64,000 bases of DNA from contig CAYWVF010000010.1 in the NCBI GenBank assembly GCA_964461815.1, positions 1 through 64,000 on the forward strand. The letters are read 5' to 3'. Numbering within the stretch: the stretch's first letter is position 1; each line of letters begins with the position of its first letter. Made by a program: the position numbers and the translations under genes. Below, piece after piece: positions 51,944 through 61,587 of the stretch. The DNA is from JAAZBA01 sp964461815. Lineage in GTDB: Bacteria > Bacillota > Clostridia > Oscillospirales > QAMX01. The notes below the pieces were generated by a model. That model was not told the DNA's origin and made no database searches. It was given only the letters and a program-made list of their open reading frames with translations.

Positions 51944-52810
51944 TTAACTCTGCTTTGCAAGCCATTTCCTAAGATATTCTTCACAGGCTGTATCATCCTT
52001 GATCACCTTAAATGCTTTTGCGAGCTTATCAGATGCATATTTTACCGCACTTCTACCGATTCTTTCACCATTACCGTCATGTGCATCGGAAGATAGCGAG
52101 TTGGGATAATCTGCCATCCATGCAAACGGAGAATAAAAGCCTGCTCCTGTTATATGATCCATATAATGTACAGATCTGCCGTCAACATCATTTACTCTTG
52201 CCAAATCAACCAGATCGGGACGAACACCAAGTGTTATAGCTGTCTCCATAAAGCAGCCGTGACCACGTGTTGTGCAGTTCTCGTCATTATTTTTCAGTGC
52301 TTGAATGTCTTCAGGCGTAAGCTCAGGAAAATAATCTTTGTTTTCCGATTCGGCAATATCTATCATTTCTCGTACAGTCGGCCAACTATTTGAAACATTA
52401 TAGATAAATACCATATAATCATTCTTATCATGGAGTACGCTGCGTGCAAAATTATTAAGCATTGCAGTATTTCCGCCGTGACCGTTTGCTATTATGATCT
52501 TCTTAAATCCGTTTCTTGCAATTTCACGGCAGGATTCGGTAAGTATATCAAACATCAGCTTAGACGAAAACATTATCGTACCCTTAAATTCACCTGCTCC
52601 CTGTTTTTCGCCGAAATACATATGAGGAAATACAACTACAGGTTCTTTTTCTGCTGCTATTTCGACCAGACCGCCTGTTGAGATCACATCCTGTGCCAGC
52701 GGGAGATGTTTACCATGGTGCTCCACACATCCTACCGTTAATACACATACGCTCTTTGACTTTTCTACCGCTTCTTCAAACTTTCCGGATAGTATTTCTG
52801 CCCAAAGCAT
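51944..52810 (-). CDS. Creatininase-family amidohydrolase
   Basis: The 288-residue protein has the family metal motifs: VGCVEHHGKHLPLAQDV near residue 27-43, FGEKQGAGEF, and the GHGGNTAMLNNFA segment. Members hydrolyse cyclic or linear amides, such as creatinine, or the formamide in archaeal riboflavin and mycofactocin pathways. The substrate here is unknown. It is a lone gene downstream of the glycosyltransferase, 46 bases after it, and they may share a transcript. Confidence 0.86.
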   Translation of the reverse strand: MLWAEILSGKFEEAVEKSKSVCVLTVGCVEHHGKHLPLAQDVISTGGLVEIAAEKEPVVVFPHMYFGEKQGAGEFKGTIMFSSKLMFDILTESCREIARNGFKKIIIANGHGGNTAMLNNFARSVLHDKNDYMVFIYNVSNSWPTVREMIDIAESENKDYFPELTPEDIQALKNNDENCTTRGHGCFMETAITLGVRPDLVDLARVNDVDGRSVHYMDHITGAGFYSPFAWMADYPNSLSSDAHDGNGERIGRSAVKYASDKLAKAFKVIKDDTACEEYLRKWLAKQS

Positions 52811-52856
52811 ATTCGTACCTCCTCAAAATATTATATGGAATATAAAATATCTTCGT

Positions 52857-53975
52857 CTATTGCTTTCCGGTCAACTCATATGTAAGATCAACGATATCCT
52901 CCGTTGCGTTTGGCTTTGCATATAGCTTTATACATTCGCACATAAGCTTTAATCGCTGATCATTCTTGAACATAAAGTACATCGCATCCTCGAGTGGGAA
53001 CGTCTTTGTCACCTCGATCGCCATGCCATTGTTCATCAGGAAGTCCACATTGCGTTCCTCCTGACCCGGTATCGGATTCATAAGTATCATCGGCAAATTC
53101 TTTGCGATAGATTCGGTGACCGTCAGTCCACCCGGCTTTGTGATTATACAATCGGCAGCATCCATCATCTCGTCAACGTTATTCACAAACCCAAATACGT
53201 GCAATCCTGCAACCTTCTCTTCAATGAGCTTATTATACTGCTTATGATTATTTCCGCATACTGCAAGCACCTGTATCTTCGGATTAACATTTAAGATTTT
53301 ATCCACGTATTTCTGCAGATTACCGTATCCCATACTTCCACCCATAAGCAGCACAACAGGACGGTTTTCATCTAATTCGAATATGCGACACGCCTCTGAC
53401 TTTGACATTTTTTTTGAGAATTTCGGACGTACAGGTATCCCAAGCGGTGCTATCTGCTCCTCACGTATACCCTTAGATAATGCTCTGCGTGTCAAAAGCT
53501 CAGATGCAATAACGATCTTTTCGATAAATTCAGTATCTTCCCAAAACGGATGAATAGTGTAATCGGTTATTACACCGATTACCGGCTGCGACATCTTATT
53601 TCTGCGTTTCAGCTCATTGACGATCTGTGCAGCCGTTACGTGCGTACATATTATCGCATCGGGAGCATAATCCGTAATGAAGCTGTGGAATTTGAACGCC
53701 ATTAGAGCCGACGTTAAGCTTTCTATATTATACTTAGATGTAACCTTTCCCTTATCCTCAAGAAAAGTATACACAGTTCTGTAAGCTCTTCGCATATATT
53801 TGTTTGTTACGAAAAGATATCCCTCTGCGATCGTCTTCTGAAGCATATGGTTTATCTTTTCAAGCACGTCAACGACCTCGACCTCAGCACCTCTTGCCAG
53901 AAGACTGTCTGCAAGTGCTTTTGCGGTAGAGTGATGACCATAGCCTGCCGTAACCGATAATATCATTACTCTCAA
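52857..53975 (-). CDS. MGDG-synthase/UgtP-like glycosyltransferase
   Basis: The 372-residue protein has the MGDG synthase N-terminal domain (MILSVTAGYGHHSTAKALADSL, the glycine/histidine loop) and a C-terminal GT28 domain (VVLLMGGSMGYGN, ITKPGGLTVTESIAKNLPMILMNPIPGQEERN). It should transfer a sugar from UDP-glucose or UDP-galactose to diacylglycerol at the membrane, making glycolipids and lipoteichoic acid anchors. Full length. The polyisoprenoid-type GT28 MurG is the closest alternative but lacks this N-terminal pattern. Confidence 0.88.
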   Translation of the reverse strand: MRVMILSVTAGYGHHSTAKALADSLLARGAEVEVVDVLEKINHMLQKTIAEGYLFVTNKYMRRAYRTVYTFLEDKGKVTSKYNIESLTSALMAFKFHSFITDYAPDAIICTHVTAAQIVNELKRRNKMSQPVIGVITDYTIHPFWEDTEFIEKIVIASELLTRRALSKGIREEQIAPLGIPVRPKFSKKMSKSEACRIFELDENRPVVLLMGGSMGYGNLQKYVDKILNVNPKIQVLAVCGNNHKQYNKLIEEKVAGLHVFGFVNNVDEMMDAADCIITKPGGLTVTESIAKNLPMILMNPIPGQEERNVDFLMNNGMAIEVTKTFPLEDAMYFMFKNDQRLKLMCECIKLYAKPNATEDIVDLTYELTGKQ

Positions 53976-54082
53976 TTATTTCACCTCGTATTTAGTTCTC
54001 CTATAATTATATCATTATTATAGAAAAAAACAAGCGACTTTTAAAACAAATTATAATTTCCAATTATTTTTAAGCATAAAAA

Positions 54083-54115
54083 TACGCCGGATAGCTTGTT
54101 TATCTATCCGGCGTA
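54083..54115 (-). terminator. Terminator of Gfo/Idh/MocA gene
   Basis: A perfect 12-bp stem TACGCCGGATAG pairs with its complement at 54104-54115, and the minus-strand tail is TTTTTATG. Confidence 0.8.
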
Positions 54116-54119
54116 CCGA

Positions 54120-55163
54120 TTACTTTGCAAATACAGTGCCTATCTTTGCATCTTCAATAGTACGTACTACCTCTGCTGCCTGCTCCGATGTGATCGGATA
54201 AGGCTTGTTGTTGCGGTAAGCATCATAGAAATAATCCCATACTACATCTGTCTTATCCTTACCGTCAAGCTCGAAGCTTTCCTCGATCCATACAAGCTTT
54301 TCAGCATTGCCGTATGTATCTCCGTCAGGTGTATTCGGATCAGCCTTGATATCCATCAATTCGACCTTAGGATCAAGATATTTTAATCTAAACTTATTTC
54401 CCTCGCCTATAAGGCTGCCTCTTGTACCATATACTACATATTCAGGAGTCGGAAGTGCTGCACCGCCGCTGATCTCCATATCAACGATCCTGCCATTAAC
54501 GCCCTTGAATACCAGCTTGATATGATCCTCTGCATCACCTACAGCAGTTACGAGCTTAATGTCTGCATACATTTTCTCATACTTGCCGCCGCAGAAGCGA
54601 AGTGAATGGTCAACAATATGCGGTCCCCAGTTGAGAAGCTGTCCGCCACCGAATTCCTTTATTGTCTGCCAGTCGTTTCTGCGCTGATAACTGTTTCTTG
54701 TAAGCTTGATCTCAAATACCTCACCGAGAATACCTGAATCGATGATATTATTTACCTTTATGAAGCCTTCCTCAAAGCGTCTGTTGTGACGGACATAGAT
54801 ATGAGGACCTGCCGGCTGCTGTCCAAGAGCTATAAGCTCCTTTGCCTGTTCGTATGTCTCACAGAACGGCTTCTCTACCAGTACGCTCTTGCCTGCAAGC
54901 AGAGCCATTTTTGCATGTTTATAATGGTCGCAGGAACGTGTAGCAATATCTACTACCTCAACCTCGGGATCTGCGATCATATCTTCGATATTTTCATATG
55001 TTTTACAGCCAAATTCTTCAGCATATCTCTCACGGCGATTCTCAATAAGATCACACGCTGCAACTACCTTAAATTTATCAGGACGAGCTTTCAAACATTC
55101 ACGATGGACGGACATTCCTATTCGTCCTAAACCAACTACACCGATCTTTATCTGTGCTGCCAT
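54120..55163 (-). CDS. Gfo/Idh/MocA-family NAD(P)-dependent oxidoreductase
   Basis: The 347-residue protein has a Rossmann motif GVVGLGRIGMSVH and the family hallmark VEKPFCETYEQA, then a C-terminal alpha/beta domain with the LLNWGPHIVDHSLRF segment. Members oxidise sugars, inositol or their derivatives. Substrate is unknown; no sugar transport or isomerase gene is next to it. It is a single-gene unit with a good terminator. Confidence 0.9.
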   Translation of the reverse strand: MAAQIKIGVVGLGRIGMSVHRECLKARPDKFKVVAACDLIENRRERYAEEFGCKTYENIEDMIADPEVEVVDIATRSCDHYKHAKMALLAGKSVLVEKPFCETYEQAKELIALGQQPAGPHIYVRHNRRFEEGFIKVNNIIDSGILGEVFEIKLTRNSYQRRNDWQTIKEFGGGQLLNWGPHIVDHSLRFCGGKYEKMYADIKLVTAVGDAEDHIKLVFKGVNGRIVDMEISGGAALPTPEYVVYGTRGSLIGEGNKFRLKYLDPKVELMDIKADPNTPDGDTYGNAEKLVWIEESFELDGKDKTDVVWDYFYDAYRNNKPYPITSEQAAEVVRTIEDAKIGTVFAK

Positions 55164-55274
55164 TTAAAATTCCTCCATTTGTACCAGTTATATGTTAATT
55201 ATACACCCAGTTATCAGACTTGTCAACAGCATTTGCAGCTGATATCCGTAATAGAAGATATAAATCGTATTTGA

Positions 55275-55598
55275 TCAGGTCTCCTTATCGGTAACACGCA
55301 TTTTTTTCAGATTACCTATCTTCTGTGCTCTGCGCTCAAGCTCAGCGTTCACCTCATCATATGCAATACCCTTTTCTGCCATCAATACTACAAGATGGTA
55401 GATGAGGTCGCTGATCTCTCCAATAGTTGCGCTCTTATCATCATCCTTTGATGCGATTATTGTCTCGGCGCACTCCTCACCGACCTTTTTTAATATCTTA
55501 TCAAGTCCCTTATCGAACAGATAGCATGTATATGAGCCTTCCTGCGGATTAGCTTTTCTGTCCATTACTACTTCGTACAGCGAGCTGATTGCATCCAT
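55275..55598 (-). CDS. hisE: Phosphoribosyl-ATP pyrophosphatase
   Basis: The 107-residue all-alpha protein has the HisE pattern GSYTCYLFDKGLDKILKKVGEECAETIIASKD with the E-x2-E metal-binding helix, then IGEISDLIYHLVVLMAEK. It hydrolyses phosphoribosyl-ATP to phosphoribosyl-AMP, step two of histidine synthesis. In many bacteria it is fused to HisI; here both are separate, with hisI 19 bases upstream. It is the last gene of the his operon. Confidence 0.95.
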   Translation of the reverse strand: MDAISSLYEVVMDRKANPQEGSYTCYLFDKGLDKILKKVGEECAETIIASKDDDKSATIGEISDLIYHLVVLMAEKGIAYDEVNAELERRAQKIGNLKKMRVTDKET

Positions 55599-55617
55599 TT
55601 TTATATTCCTTTCTTAT

Positions 55618-55932
55618 TTACAGTATTTTCTTAAAAAAGCAAGTTCTGTTTCCTGTATGGCACGTCGGTCCTACAGGATCGACCATATAAAGCATAGTAT
55701 CATCGTCGCAGTCACTGTAGACTTCCTTTATGTGTAATACATTGCCCGAGCTTTCGCCTTTCATCCAAAGCTTATTTCTCGAGCGTGAATAGAACCACCC
55801 TTTTTTTGTTTCCAGCGTCAATTTCAGTGCTTCTTCATTTACAAAGCCAACCATCAGCACTTCCTTTGTCTTGTAGTGCTGAACTACTGCCGGAATAAGA
55901 TCGCTCTTTTTAAAATAAACAGATGTATCCAA
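55618..55932 (-). CDS. hisI: Phosphoribosyl-AMP cyclohydrolase
   Basis: The 104-residue protein has the zinc and magnesium site: EVYSDCDDDTMLYMVDPVGPTCHTGNRTCFF, with the D-C-D-D-D and C-H-T-G-x4-C patterns of HisI. It opens the purine ring of phosphoribosyl-AMP, step three. It follows hisF by 12 bases and precedes hisE. Full length for the monofunctional type. Confidence 0.95.
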   Translation of the reverse strand: MDTSVYFKKSDLIPAVVQHYKTKEVLMVGFVNEEALKLTLETKKGWFYSRSRNKLWMKGESSGNVLHIKEVYSDCDDDTMLYMVDPVGPTCHTGNRTCFFKKIL

Positions 55933-55944
55933 AACAAAACCCTC

Positions 55945-56703
55945 TTATCTTCTAACTTCTACACCACGTGAGTGCAGATATTCTTTGACCTGCGGTACTG
56001 TAAGCTCTCCGTAATGGAAAAGCGTTGCAGCCAATGCCGCATCACCGCCGCCCTCTGTAAAGCCTTCATAAAAATGCTCTAAGCTTCCGCAGCCTCCGGA
56101 CATTATCACCGGAATATTCACTCGTTTCATGACCTCCTGCGTCAGCTCGATATCAAAGCCGTTCTTCGTGCCGTCGGTATCCATTGATGTGAGAAGTATC
56201 TCACCAGCTCCGAGACGTTCACCCTCTACTGCCCATTCAAGTGCGTCAAGCTCTGTCGGTATTCTGCCTCCGTTTATCACGACCTCGAATCCGCCTGTCT
56301 TTTTGCGTCGTGCATCGATGGCAAGCACTACACATTGGCTGCCGAATCTCTCCGCAGCTCTCGAAATCAGATATTTGTCACGTACCGCAGCGGAATTTAC
56401 ACTTACCTTATCGGCTCCTGCACGAAGTATCTCTTTAAAATCGTCAACTGTGCGTATGCCACCTCCGACTGTCAATGGTACAAAAACCTCTCTCGATGTG
56501 CGGCAAACTACGTCTACAATCGTATTTCTTGCTTCATGTGTAGCGGTTATATCCAGAAAAACTATCTCGTCTGCTCCCTGTGAGCTGTAGAACTTTGCAA
56601 GCTCTACGGGATCTCCTGCATCACGTATATTTACGAAATTAACACCCTTTACAACTCTTCCGTTATGAACATCGAGACATGGGATTATTCTTTTTGCAAG
56701 CAT
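55945..56703 (-). CDS. hisF: Imidazole glycerol phosphate synthase, cyclase subunit
   Basis: The 252-residue TIM barrel begins [12 protein letters not shown], with the catalytic aspartate in CLD and the second in [15 protein letters not shown]. Phosphate-binding glycines are in [10 protein letters not shown] and [11 protein letters not shown]. It takes ammonia from HisH to form imidazole glycerol phosphate and AICAR. Its start overlaps the hisA stop by one base (TGATG), so translation is coupled. Confidence 0.97.
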   Translation of the reverse strand: MLAKRIIPCLDVHNGRVVKGVNFVNIRDAGDPVELAKFYSSQGADEIVFLDITATHEARNTIVDVVCRTSREVFVPLTVGGGIRTVDDFKEILRAGADKVSVNSAAVRDKYLISRAAERFGSQCVVLAIDARRKKTGGFEVVINGGRIPTELDALEWAVEGERLGAGEILLTSMDTDGTKNGFDIELTQEVMKRVNIPVIMSGGCGSLEHFYEGFTEGGGDAALAATLFHYGELTVPQVKEYLHSRGVEVRR

Positions 56704-57419
56704 CAGCCTTTTGCCTCCTTTATCGCTTCCATCAGAGGTAACGTGCCTGTATACACGGCTTTACCTGCTATTGCAGCATCTATATTCATTTCACGAAGCC
56801 TTTTTATATCATCAAGTGTTGTAACGCCGCCAGATGCAACTATATCGCACTTGACTGCATCACGAAGCTTTCCGAGATTATCAAACGATGGCCCGCTTTG
56901 CAATCCATCCTTGCTTATATCTGTGTAAATGATCGTTTTGACGCCAAAGTCTTCCATTCTTCTTGCAAAATCAATGAAATTAAGCTTTGAATCCTCAAGC
57001 CAACCCTCTGTTCTGACAGTATCGCCAAGTGCATCTATTCCCACTGCGATCTTGTCACCGTAGCTTTCAACAGCTTTTCGTACAAGCTCGGGATCTTTTA
57101 CGGCAGCCGAGCCGATTATAACACGACTTACACCATCCTCAATAGCTCTTGCGATGTTATCTATGCTGCGAATGCCGCCTCCAAGCTCTACCTTTGCACC
57201 TGTTTTGTCAATGACAGCTTTAACGACCTGCATATTTTTACTTCCACCTGTCTTTGCTCCGTCAAGGTCTACCATATGTATCATCTCGGCACCGCATTCT
57301 ATGAATTTTCTTGCCGTCTCAACTGCATCCTCTGCGACCTTATGTGCCGTATTGAAATCGCCCTTATACAAACGTACACACATTCCATCCTTTAAATCTA
57401 TTGCAGGTAATACGATCAT
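56703..57419 (-). CDS. hisA: ProFAR isomerase
   Basis: The 238-residue TIM barrel begins [21 protein letters not shown] and has [16 protein letters not shown], the catalytic aspartate in [13 protein letters not shown], and [10 protein letters not shown]. It isomerises ProFAR to PRFAR, step four. It is related to HisF by the half-barrel duplication. Its ATG overlaps the hisH stop by 4 bases. Confidence 0.97.
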   Translation of the reverse strand: MIVLPAIDLKDGMCVRLYKGDFNTAHKVAEDAVETARKFIECGAEMIHMVDLDGAKTGGSKNMQVVKAVIDKTGAKVELGGGIRSIDNIARAIEDGVSRVIIGSAAVKDPELVRKAVESYGDKIAVGIDALGDTVRTEGWLEDSKLNFIDFARRMEDFGVKTIIYTDISKDGLQSGPSFDNLGKLRDAVKCDIVASGGVTTLDDIKRLREMNIDAAIAGKAVYTGTLPLMEAIKEAKG

Positions 57420-58024
57420 ATTAAGCCTCCAAAGTTCTTAAGTATTATAAGTCCGACCTCGCCACTTTTTTCAGGATGAAACTGACAGCCATAAACATAT
57501 CCATCTCCGACGATAGCTGCGACCTCTGTACCGTAGTCTGTCACTGCGTAAAGATTTTCACGGCTTGTCGGCTTCGCATAAAAGCTGTGCACAAAATAAA
57601 CATATTCACCTGAGCTGATCCCTTTTGTGATCGGAGTTTCTTTGAGAATATTAAGACTGTTCCAGCCTATTTGCGGAAGCTTAAGCTCTGTCTTGATAAG
57701 TTCAACCGTTCCCGGTATCATGTCCAAACCGTCACGTTCGGTGATCTCCATGCCCTTTGTAAACAGCATCTGCATACCGAGGCATATTCCGAGGAATGGC
57801 TTTACCTTTGCTTGCTCCTTAATAGTATCTACCAGACCCGAGGCGATAAGAGAATCCATAGCATCCGGGAATGCACCTACGCCCGGCAGTATCACCGCCG
57901 AGCTTTTTTCTATCTCATCCTTATCGCTTGTAATTATGTTGTTTATTCCAAGATAATCCAGCGCATTCGATACGCTTCGCAGATTGCCTGCGCCATAATC
58001 AATTATTGCAATCGTCTTGTTCAT
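57416..58024 (-). CDS. hisH: Imidazole glycerol phosphate synthase, glutaminase subunit
   Basis: The 202-residue class I glutamine amidotransferase has the nucleophile cysteine in FLGICLGMQMLF and the histidine and glutamate in GCQFHPEKSGEVG. The start VIDYGAGNLRSVSNAL fits HisH. It supplies ammonia to HisF through the barrel. It is coupled by 4-base overlaps to hisB upstream and hisA downstream. Confidence 0.97.
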   Translation of the reverse strand: MNKTIAIIDYGAGNLRSVSNALDYLGINNIITSDKDEIEKSSAVILPGVGAFPDAMDSLIASGLVDTIKEQAKVKPFLGICLGMQMLFTKGMEITERDGLDMIPGTVELIKTELKLPQIGWNSLNILKETPITKGISSGEYVYFVHSFYAKPTSRENLYAVTDYGTEVAAIVGDGYVYGCQFHPEKSGEVGLIILKNFGGLI

Positions 58025-58602
58025 AGTGTTCCTTTCGACGACAGTATTTTGTCGCTCTCGATCCTTGCAGCTTCTCTCAATGCTCTTGCGAACGCTTTAT
58101 ATAATCCCTCTGTAATATGATGGTCATTTGCGCCATACTCGCATCTGAGATGCAGTGTTATCATAGCATTAGACGCAAAAGCACGCATAAATTCCTCGGT
58201 CATTGCCGTATCATAATCGCCGCAGGATTGGTATTTGAAATCAGCGTCAAAACACAAAAACGCTCTTCCCGAAATATCGACCGCGCAGAATGTCAAAGCT
58301 TCATCCATTGGCACATATGCACTTCCGAATCTCTTTATACCGCGTTTATCGCCTATAGCTTTCGCAAATGCCTGTCCGAGAGCTATACCCGTATCCTCTA
58401 CAGTATGGTGACAGTCAACCTCAAGGTCACCCTTTACACAAAGCTCCAGTCCGAAGCCGGAATGTACGGCAAATGCTGTCAGCATGTGGTCAAAAAATCC
58501 AACACCTGTGCTGATCCTGACATCACCACCGTCAAGAGACAGCTTCAAATATATATCGGTTTCCTTTGTCTTTCTTGTTATCTCACATATACGATCCATC
58601 AT
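58021..58602 (-). CDS. hisB: Imidazoleglycerol-phosphate dehydratase
   Basis: The 193-residue protein is the monofunctional HisB dehydratase: FFDHMLTAFAVHSGF, DCHHTVEDTGIALGQAF and CEYGANDHHITEGLYKAFARALREA carry the histidines and glutamates of the two manganese sites. It makes imidazole acetol phosphate. ATG 58602 is chosen because it overlaps the hisC stop as ATGA and has GAGGT upstream; an ATG at 58614 is too far into hisC. No phosphatase domain is fused. Confidence 0.95.
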   Translation of the reverse strand: MMDRICEITRKTKETDIYLKLSLDGGDVRISTGVGFFDHMLTAFAVHSGFGLELCVKGDLEVDCHHTVEDTGIALGQAFAKAIGDKRGIKRFGSAYVPMDEALTFCAVDISGRAFLCFDADFKYQSCGDYDTAMTEEFMRAFASNAMITLHLRCEYGANDHHITEGLYKAFARALREAARIESDKILSSKGTL

Positions 58603-59654
58603 AATACCTCGCATATTTCTTTAAGTGCATCTATAACGATTTTGTTTTCAGCATCACTGCCGCACGTTATTCTGAGATATTTATTTTTTACAAGGCGTAC
58701 ACAAATGCTCTTTTCAAGGAGCTTTTGGTAATAATACGGAGCTTTTTCCGTTCTGATAAGTGCAAAATTCGTCACGGTATCAATATATTCCATGTCATCT
58801 GCTTTATCTGCCAAAGCTTTTGCGCTCTGTCTCAGCGACTGTGCGGAGTCGCATATTCTTTTGATGCATGTATCAAGATAATCTCTCTCAAGAAGCACCT
58901 TTTCTGCCGCTGCCTGAACTAATGAGCTGATATTGAAAGGTGATCTTGCTTTATTGATGCATCCGATAAGAGTATCATTACCGACAGCAAAGCCTACACG
59001 CATTGCAGCAAGACCAAATGCTTTGGAGCATGTGCGAAGCATCAAAGCATTATCATAATCCAAAACACAATCTGCAATGCTCTGATCCCAGAAATCCATA
59101 TACGCTTCATCAACTACGACCAGGCACTCAGGCAGACTCTCTATGATCTTAATTACCTCGTTCTTCATCAGTCCTTGACCTGTCGGATTGCATGGATTAG
59201 AGAAGATCAGCAGACTTACATTTTCTCTTTTTGCCGCTGCGATCAGCTCGTCTGCATTTATTCTAAGCTTTTCATCCTTTTCAAAAGCGACTACCTCGCA
59301 CTCAGCAGTATGTGCATAAAATTCATACATCGAGAAGTCGGGCAAAGCTACCATTATCCTGCTGCTCTTCATGTTGAACGCACTTATAATGATAGACAGC
59401 AGCTCGTCAGAGCCATTGCCTACTGCTATATTGTCAGCCGGGACATTATAGATCATCGAAGCCGCTTCACGCAGTTTTTTACACGCAGGATCAGGATAAC
59501 GATTGTCCATAACATTGTCAACAGCTTCAAGCACCTTATTCTTTATGTGCTGCGGCAACGCTATAAAGCTTTCATTTGCATCAAGTTTTATATTATACTT
59601 GTCCTCCGTAGGATCATACGGAGCCATTTCTATGAGCTTATTGCATATTTTCAT
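58599..59654 (-). CDS. hisC: Histidinol-phosphate aminotransferase
   Basis: The 351-residue PLP enzyme of fold type I has GNGSDELLSIIISAF, SNPCNPTGQGL, VVVDEAYMDF and the Schiff-base lysine in LRTCSKAFGLAAMRVGF, with the final RITCG segment. It converts imidazole acetol phosphate and glutamate to histidinol phosphate. Length and motifs fit HisC. It overlaps hisB by 4 bases and lies 5 bases after hisD. Confidence 0.95.
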   Translation of the reverse strand: MKICNKLIEMAPYDPTEDKYNIKLDANESFIALPQHIKNKVLEAVDNVMDNRYPDPACKKLREAASMIYNVPADNIAVGNGSDELLSIIISAFNMKSSRIMVALPDFSMYEFYAHTAECEVVAFEKDEKLRINADELIAAAKRENVSLLIFSNPCNPTGQGLMKNEVIKIIESLPECLVVVDEAYMDFWDQSIADCVLDYDNALMLRTCSKAFGLAAMRVGFAVGNDTLIGCINKARSPFNISSLVQAAAEKVLLERDYLDTCIKRICDSAQSLRQSAKALADKADDMEYIDTVTNFALIRTEKAPYYYQKLLEKSICVRLVKNKYLRITCGSDAENKIVIDALKEICEVL

Positions 59655-59659
59655 AATTT

Positions 59660-60934
59660 TCAGTTCTTTCTAACCTTTATAGAATTTGCATGAGCTGTGA
59701 GAAATTCAGCGTCTGCGACTGCGATAATATCATCAGCTTCACGCAGTAATGCATCACGATCATATTTTATAACACTCGTCTTTTTTACAAACGCATCTAC
59801 CGATAACGGAGAAAAGAATCTTGCCGTTCCTGATGTCGGGAGCACATGACACGGACCTGCCATGTAATCTCCGAGAGGCTCAGGCGAATATTCGCCTATA
59901 AAAATCGCTCCCGCATTTATGACACCCTCAGATATCTTTTCGGCATCCTTACATAGCACCTCTGCATGCTCCGGTGCTATCTCATTTGCTATCTCTACAG
60001 CCCTCTCTATAGTATCACACACAATAATTGCACCGAAGCTGTCAATAGATTGCTTGATTATCTCTGCTCTTGAGAGCGCTGCCGTTTGACGTTCGACCTC
60101 TTCCGCAACCTTCTTAGCCGTCTCCATGCTTGTCGTTACCATTATCGCACTTGCAAGCACGTCATGCTCAGCCTGACTCAACAGATCAGCCGCCGCATAT
60201 ACAGGATTTGCACTATCGTCGGCAATAACAAGTACCTCCGACGGGCCTGCTACAATATCGATATCTACCTTACCGTAAACCTGACGCTTGGCTGCTGCTA
60301 CGAATGCATTTCCCGGGCCTACGATCTTATCTACCTTCGGAATAAAGCCTGCACCGTATGTCAATGCACCTATTGCCTGTATTCCTCCTACAGCGATAAC
60401 ACGATCCACCTTTGCTATGTATGCAGCCGCAAGGACTGCGTCATTTAAAAATTCCGTAGGCGGTGTAACCATAACGATCTCTTTTACACCTGCGACTCTT
60501 GCCGGTACAGCATTCATCAGTACGCTCGAAGGATATGCCGCACGTCCTCCGGGTACATATATACCGACTCGTGTAAGTCCTCGAATGCGTTGTCCTATCA
60601 CTCTGCCGTCGCCCTTATCCATGAGCCATGAGCTTTGAAGCATTTTTTCATGATACAGCCTTATATTCTCATTTGCTTTTTCCAGAGCCTCGATCACCTT
60701 TTTATCCGTATTCTCATGCGCCTGACGAAGCCTTTCCTCTGTGATCTCATACGGCTCTGATTTATCAAATTTGACAGAATACTCTTTCACCGCTTCATAG
60801 CCTCGTGCTTTTATATCTTTAAGCGTCGTCTCGGCAATATCATTTATATTTTTTTCCGTCTCTCCGGCTCTTGCACGCATCTGCTCAATGAGCTCGACTT
60901 CATTTACGCCATCAGCTTTTAATATTCTGATCAT
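59660..60934 (-). CDS. hisD: Histidinol dehydrogenase
   Basis: The 424-residue protein has VGIYVPGGRAAYPSSVLMNAVPA, DKIVGPGNAFVAAAKRQVYG, DIVAGPSEVLVIAD and ANEIAPEHAEVL, the HisD zinc and NAD sites. It performs the last two oxidations from histidinol to histidine. Full length. Its start overlaps the hisG stop by 4 bases. Confidence 0.97.
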   Translation of the reverse strand: MIRILKADGVNEVELIEQMRARAGETEKNINDIAETTLKDIKARGYEAVKEYSVKFDKSEPYEITEERLRQAHENTDKKVIEALEKANENIRLYHEKMLQSSWLMDKGDGRVIGQRIRGLTRVGIYVPGGRAAYPSSVLMNAVPARVAGVKEIVMVTPPTEFLNDAVLAAAYIAKVDRVIAVGGIQAIGALTYGAGFIPKVDKIVGPGNAFVAAAKRQVYGKVDIDIVAGPSEVLVIADDSANPVYAAADLLSQAEHDVLASAIMVTTSMETAKKVAEEVERQTAALSRAEIIKQSIDSFGAIIVCDTIERAVEIANEIAPEHAEVLCKDAEKISEGVINAGAIFIGEYSPEPLGDYMAGPCHVLPTSGTARFFSPLSVDAFVKKTSVIKYDRDALLREADDIIAVADAEFLTAHANSIKVRKN

Positions 60935-61584
60935 ACATTTGCTCCTTCATCAAGATACTCTCTGCAATCATTGATAAGCTCAAGTATTGAGCGTTTTTTC
61001 ATTTTCATGCTTGCAAGATTGACGATGAGACGTGCGCTTATCGGTGCTATTGTCTCTATGACCTCGAGTCCGTTTTCTTTAAGTGTAGTGCCGGTCTCAA
61101 CAATATCAACTATACCGTCAGCCAATCCAAGCAGAGGTGCAAGCTCGACCGAGCCCTCTATCTTTACTATATCAACATCCATGCCTTTTTTCGCAAAATA
61201 CGAACGGGTGACCTCCGGGTATTTTGTACCGATAACACGGTTTTTAAATGTTCCTGCATAAAAATCATCACCCTTGCGCACTGCCAAAGCAAATCTGCAT
61301 TTTCCAAAGCCGAGATCCAGCACCTCATAAAACGAACGTCCATGCTCCATGATAGTATCTTTACCTACTATGCCGAGATCGCAAACGCCTCGTTCTACGT
61401 ATGTAATAACATCGGGAGCCTTTGCAAGCACTGTTTCAAGTGTCAGATCACCCTTTGTCAGATTAAATATAAGCTTTCTTGACGGCTGCTTTATTTCTTC
61501 GCAGTCAAATCCGAGCTTTTCAAACATTTCTACTGATTTTTTCTCTAATCTGCCTTTTGTAAGCGCAATTTTCAGCTTATCCAT
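60931..61584 (-). CDS. hisG: ATP phosphoribosyltransferase, short form
   Basis: The 217-residue protein is the short HisG that lacks the C-terminal regulatory domain. It has LKIALTKGRLEKKSVEMFEKLG, CDLGIVGKDTI and DIVETGTTLKENGLEV with the PRPP loop. It needs HisZ, encoded 3 bases upstream, to form the active hetero-octamer. It performs the committed step, joining ATP and PRPP, and is feedback-inhibited by histidine via HisZ. Confidence 0.97.
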   Translation of the reverse strand: MDKLKIALTKGRLEKKSVEMFEKLGFDCEEIKQPSRKLIFNLTKGDLTLETVLAKAPDVITYVERGVCDLGIVGKDTIMEHGRSFYEVLDLGFGKCRFALAVRKGDDFYAGTFKNRVIGTKYPEVTRSYFAKKGMDVDIVKIEGSVELAPLLGLADGIVDIVETGTTLKENGLEVIETIAPISARLIVNLASMKMKKRSILELINDCREYLDEGANV

Positions 61585-61587
61585 AAT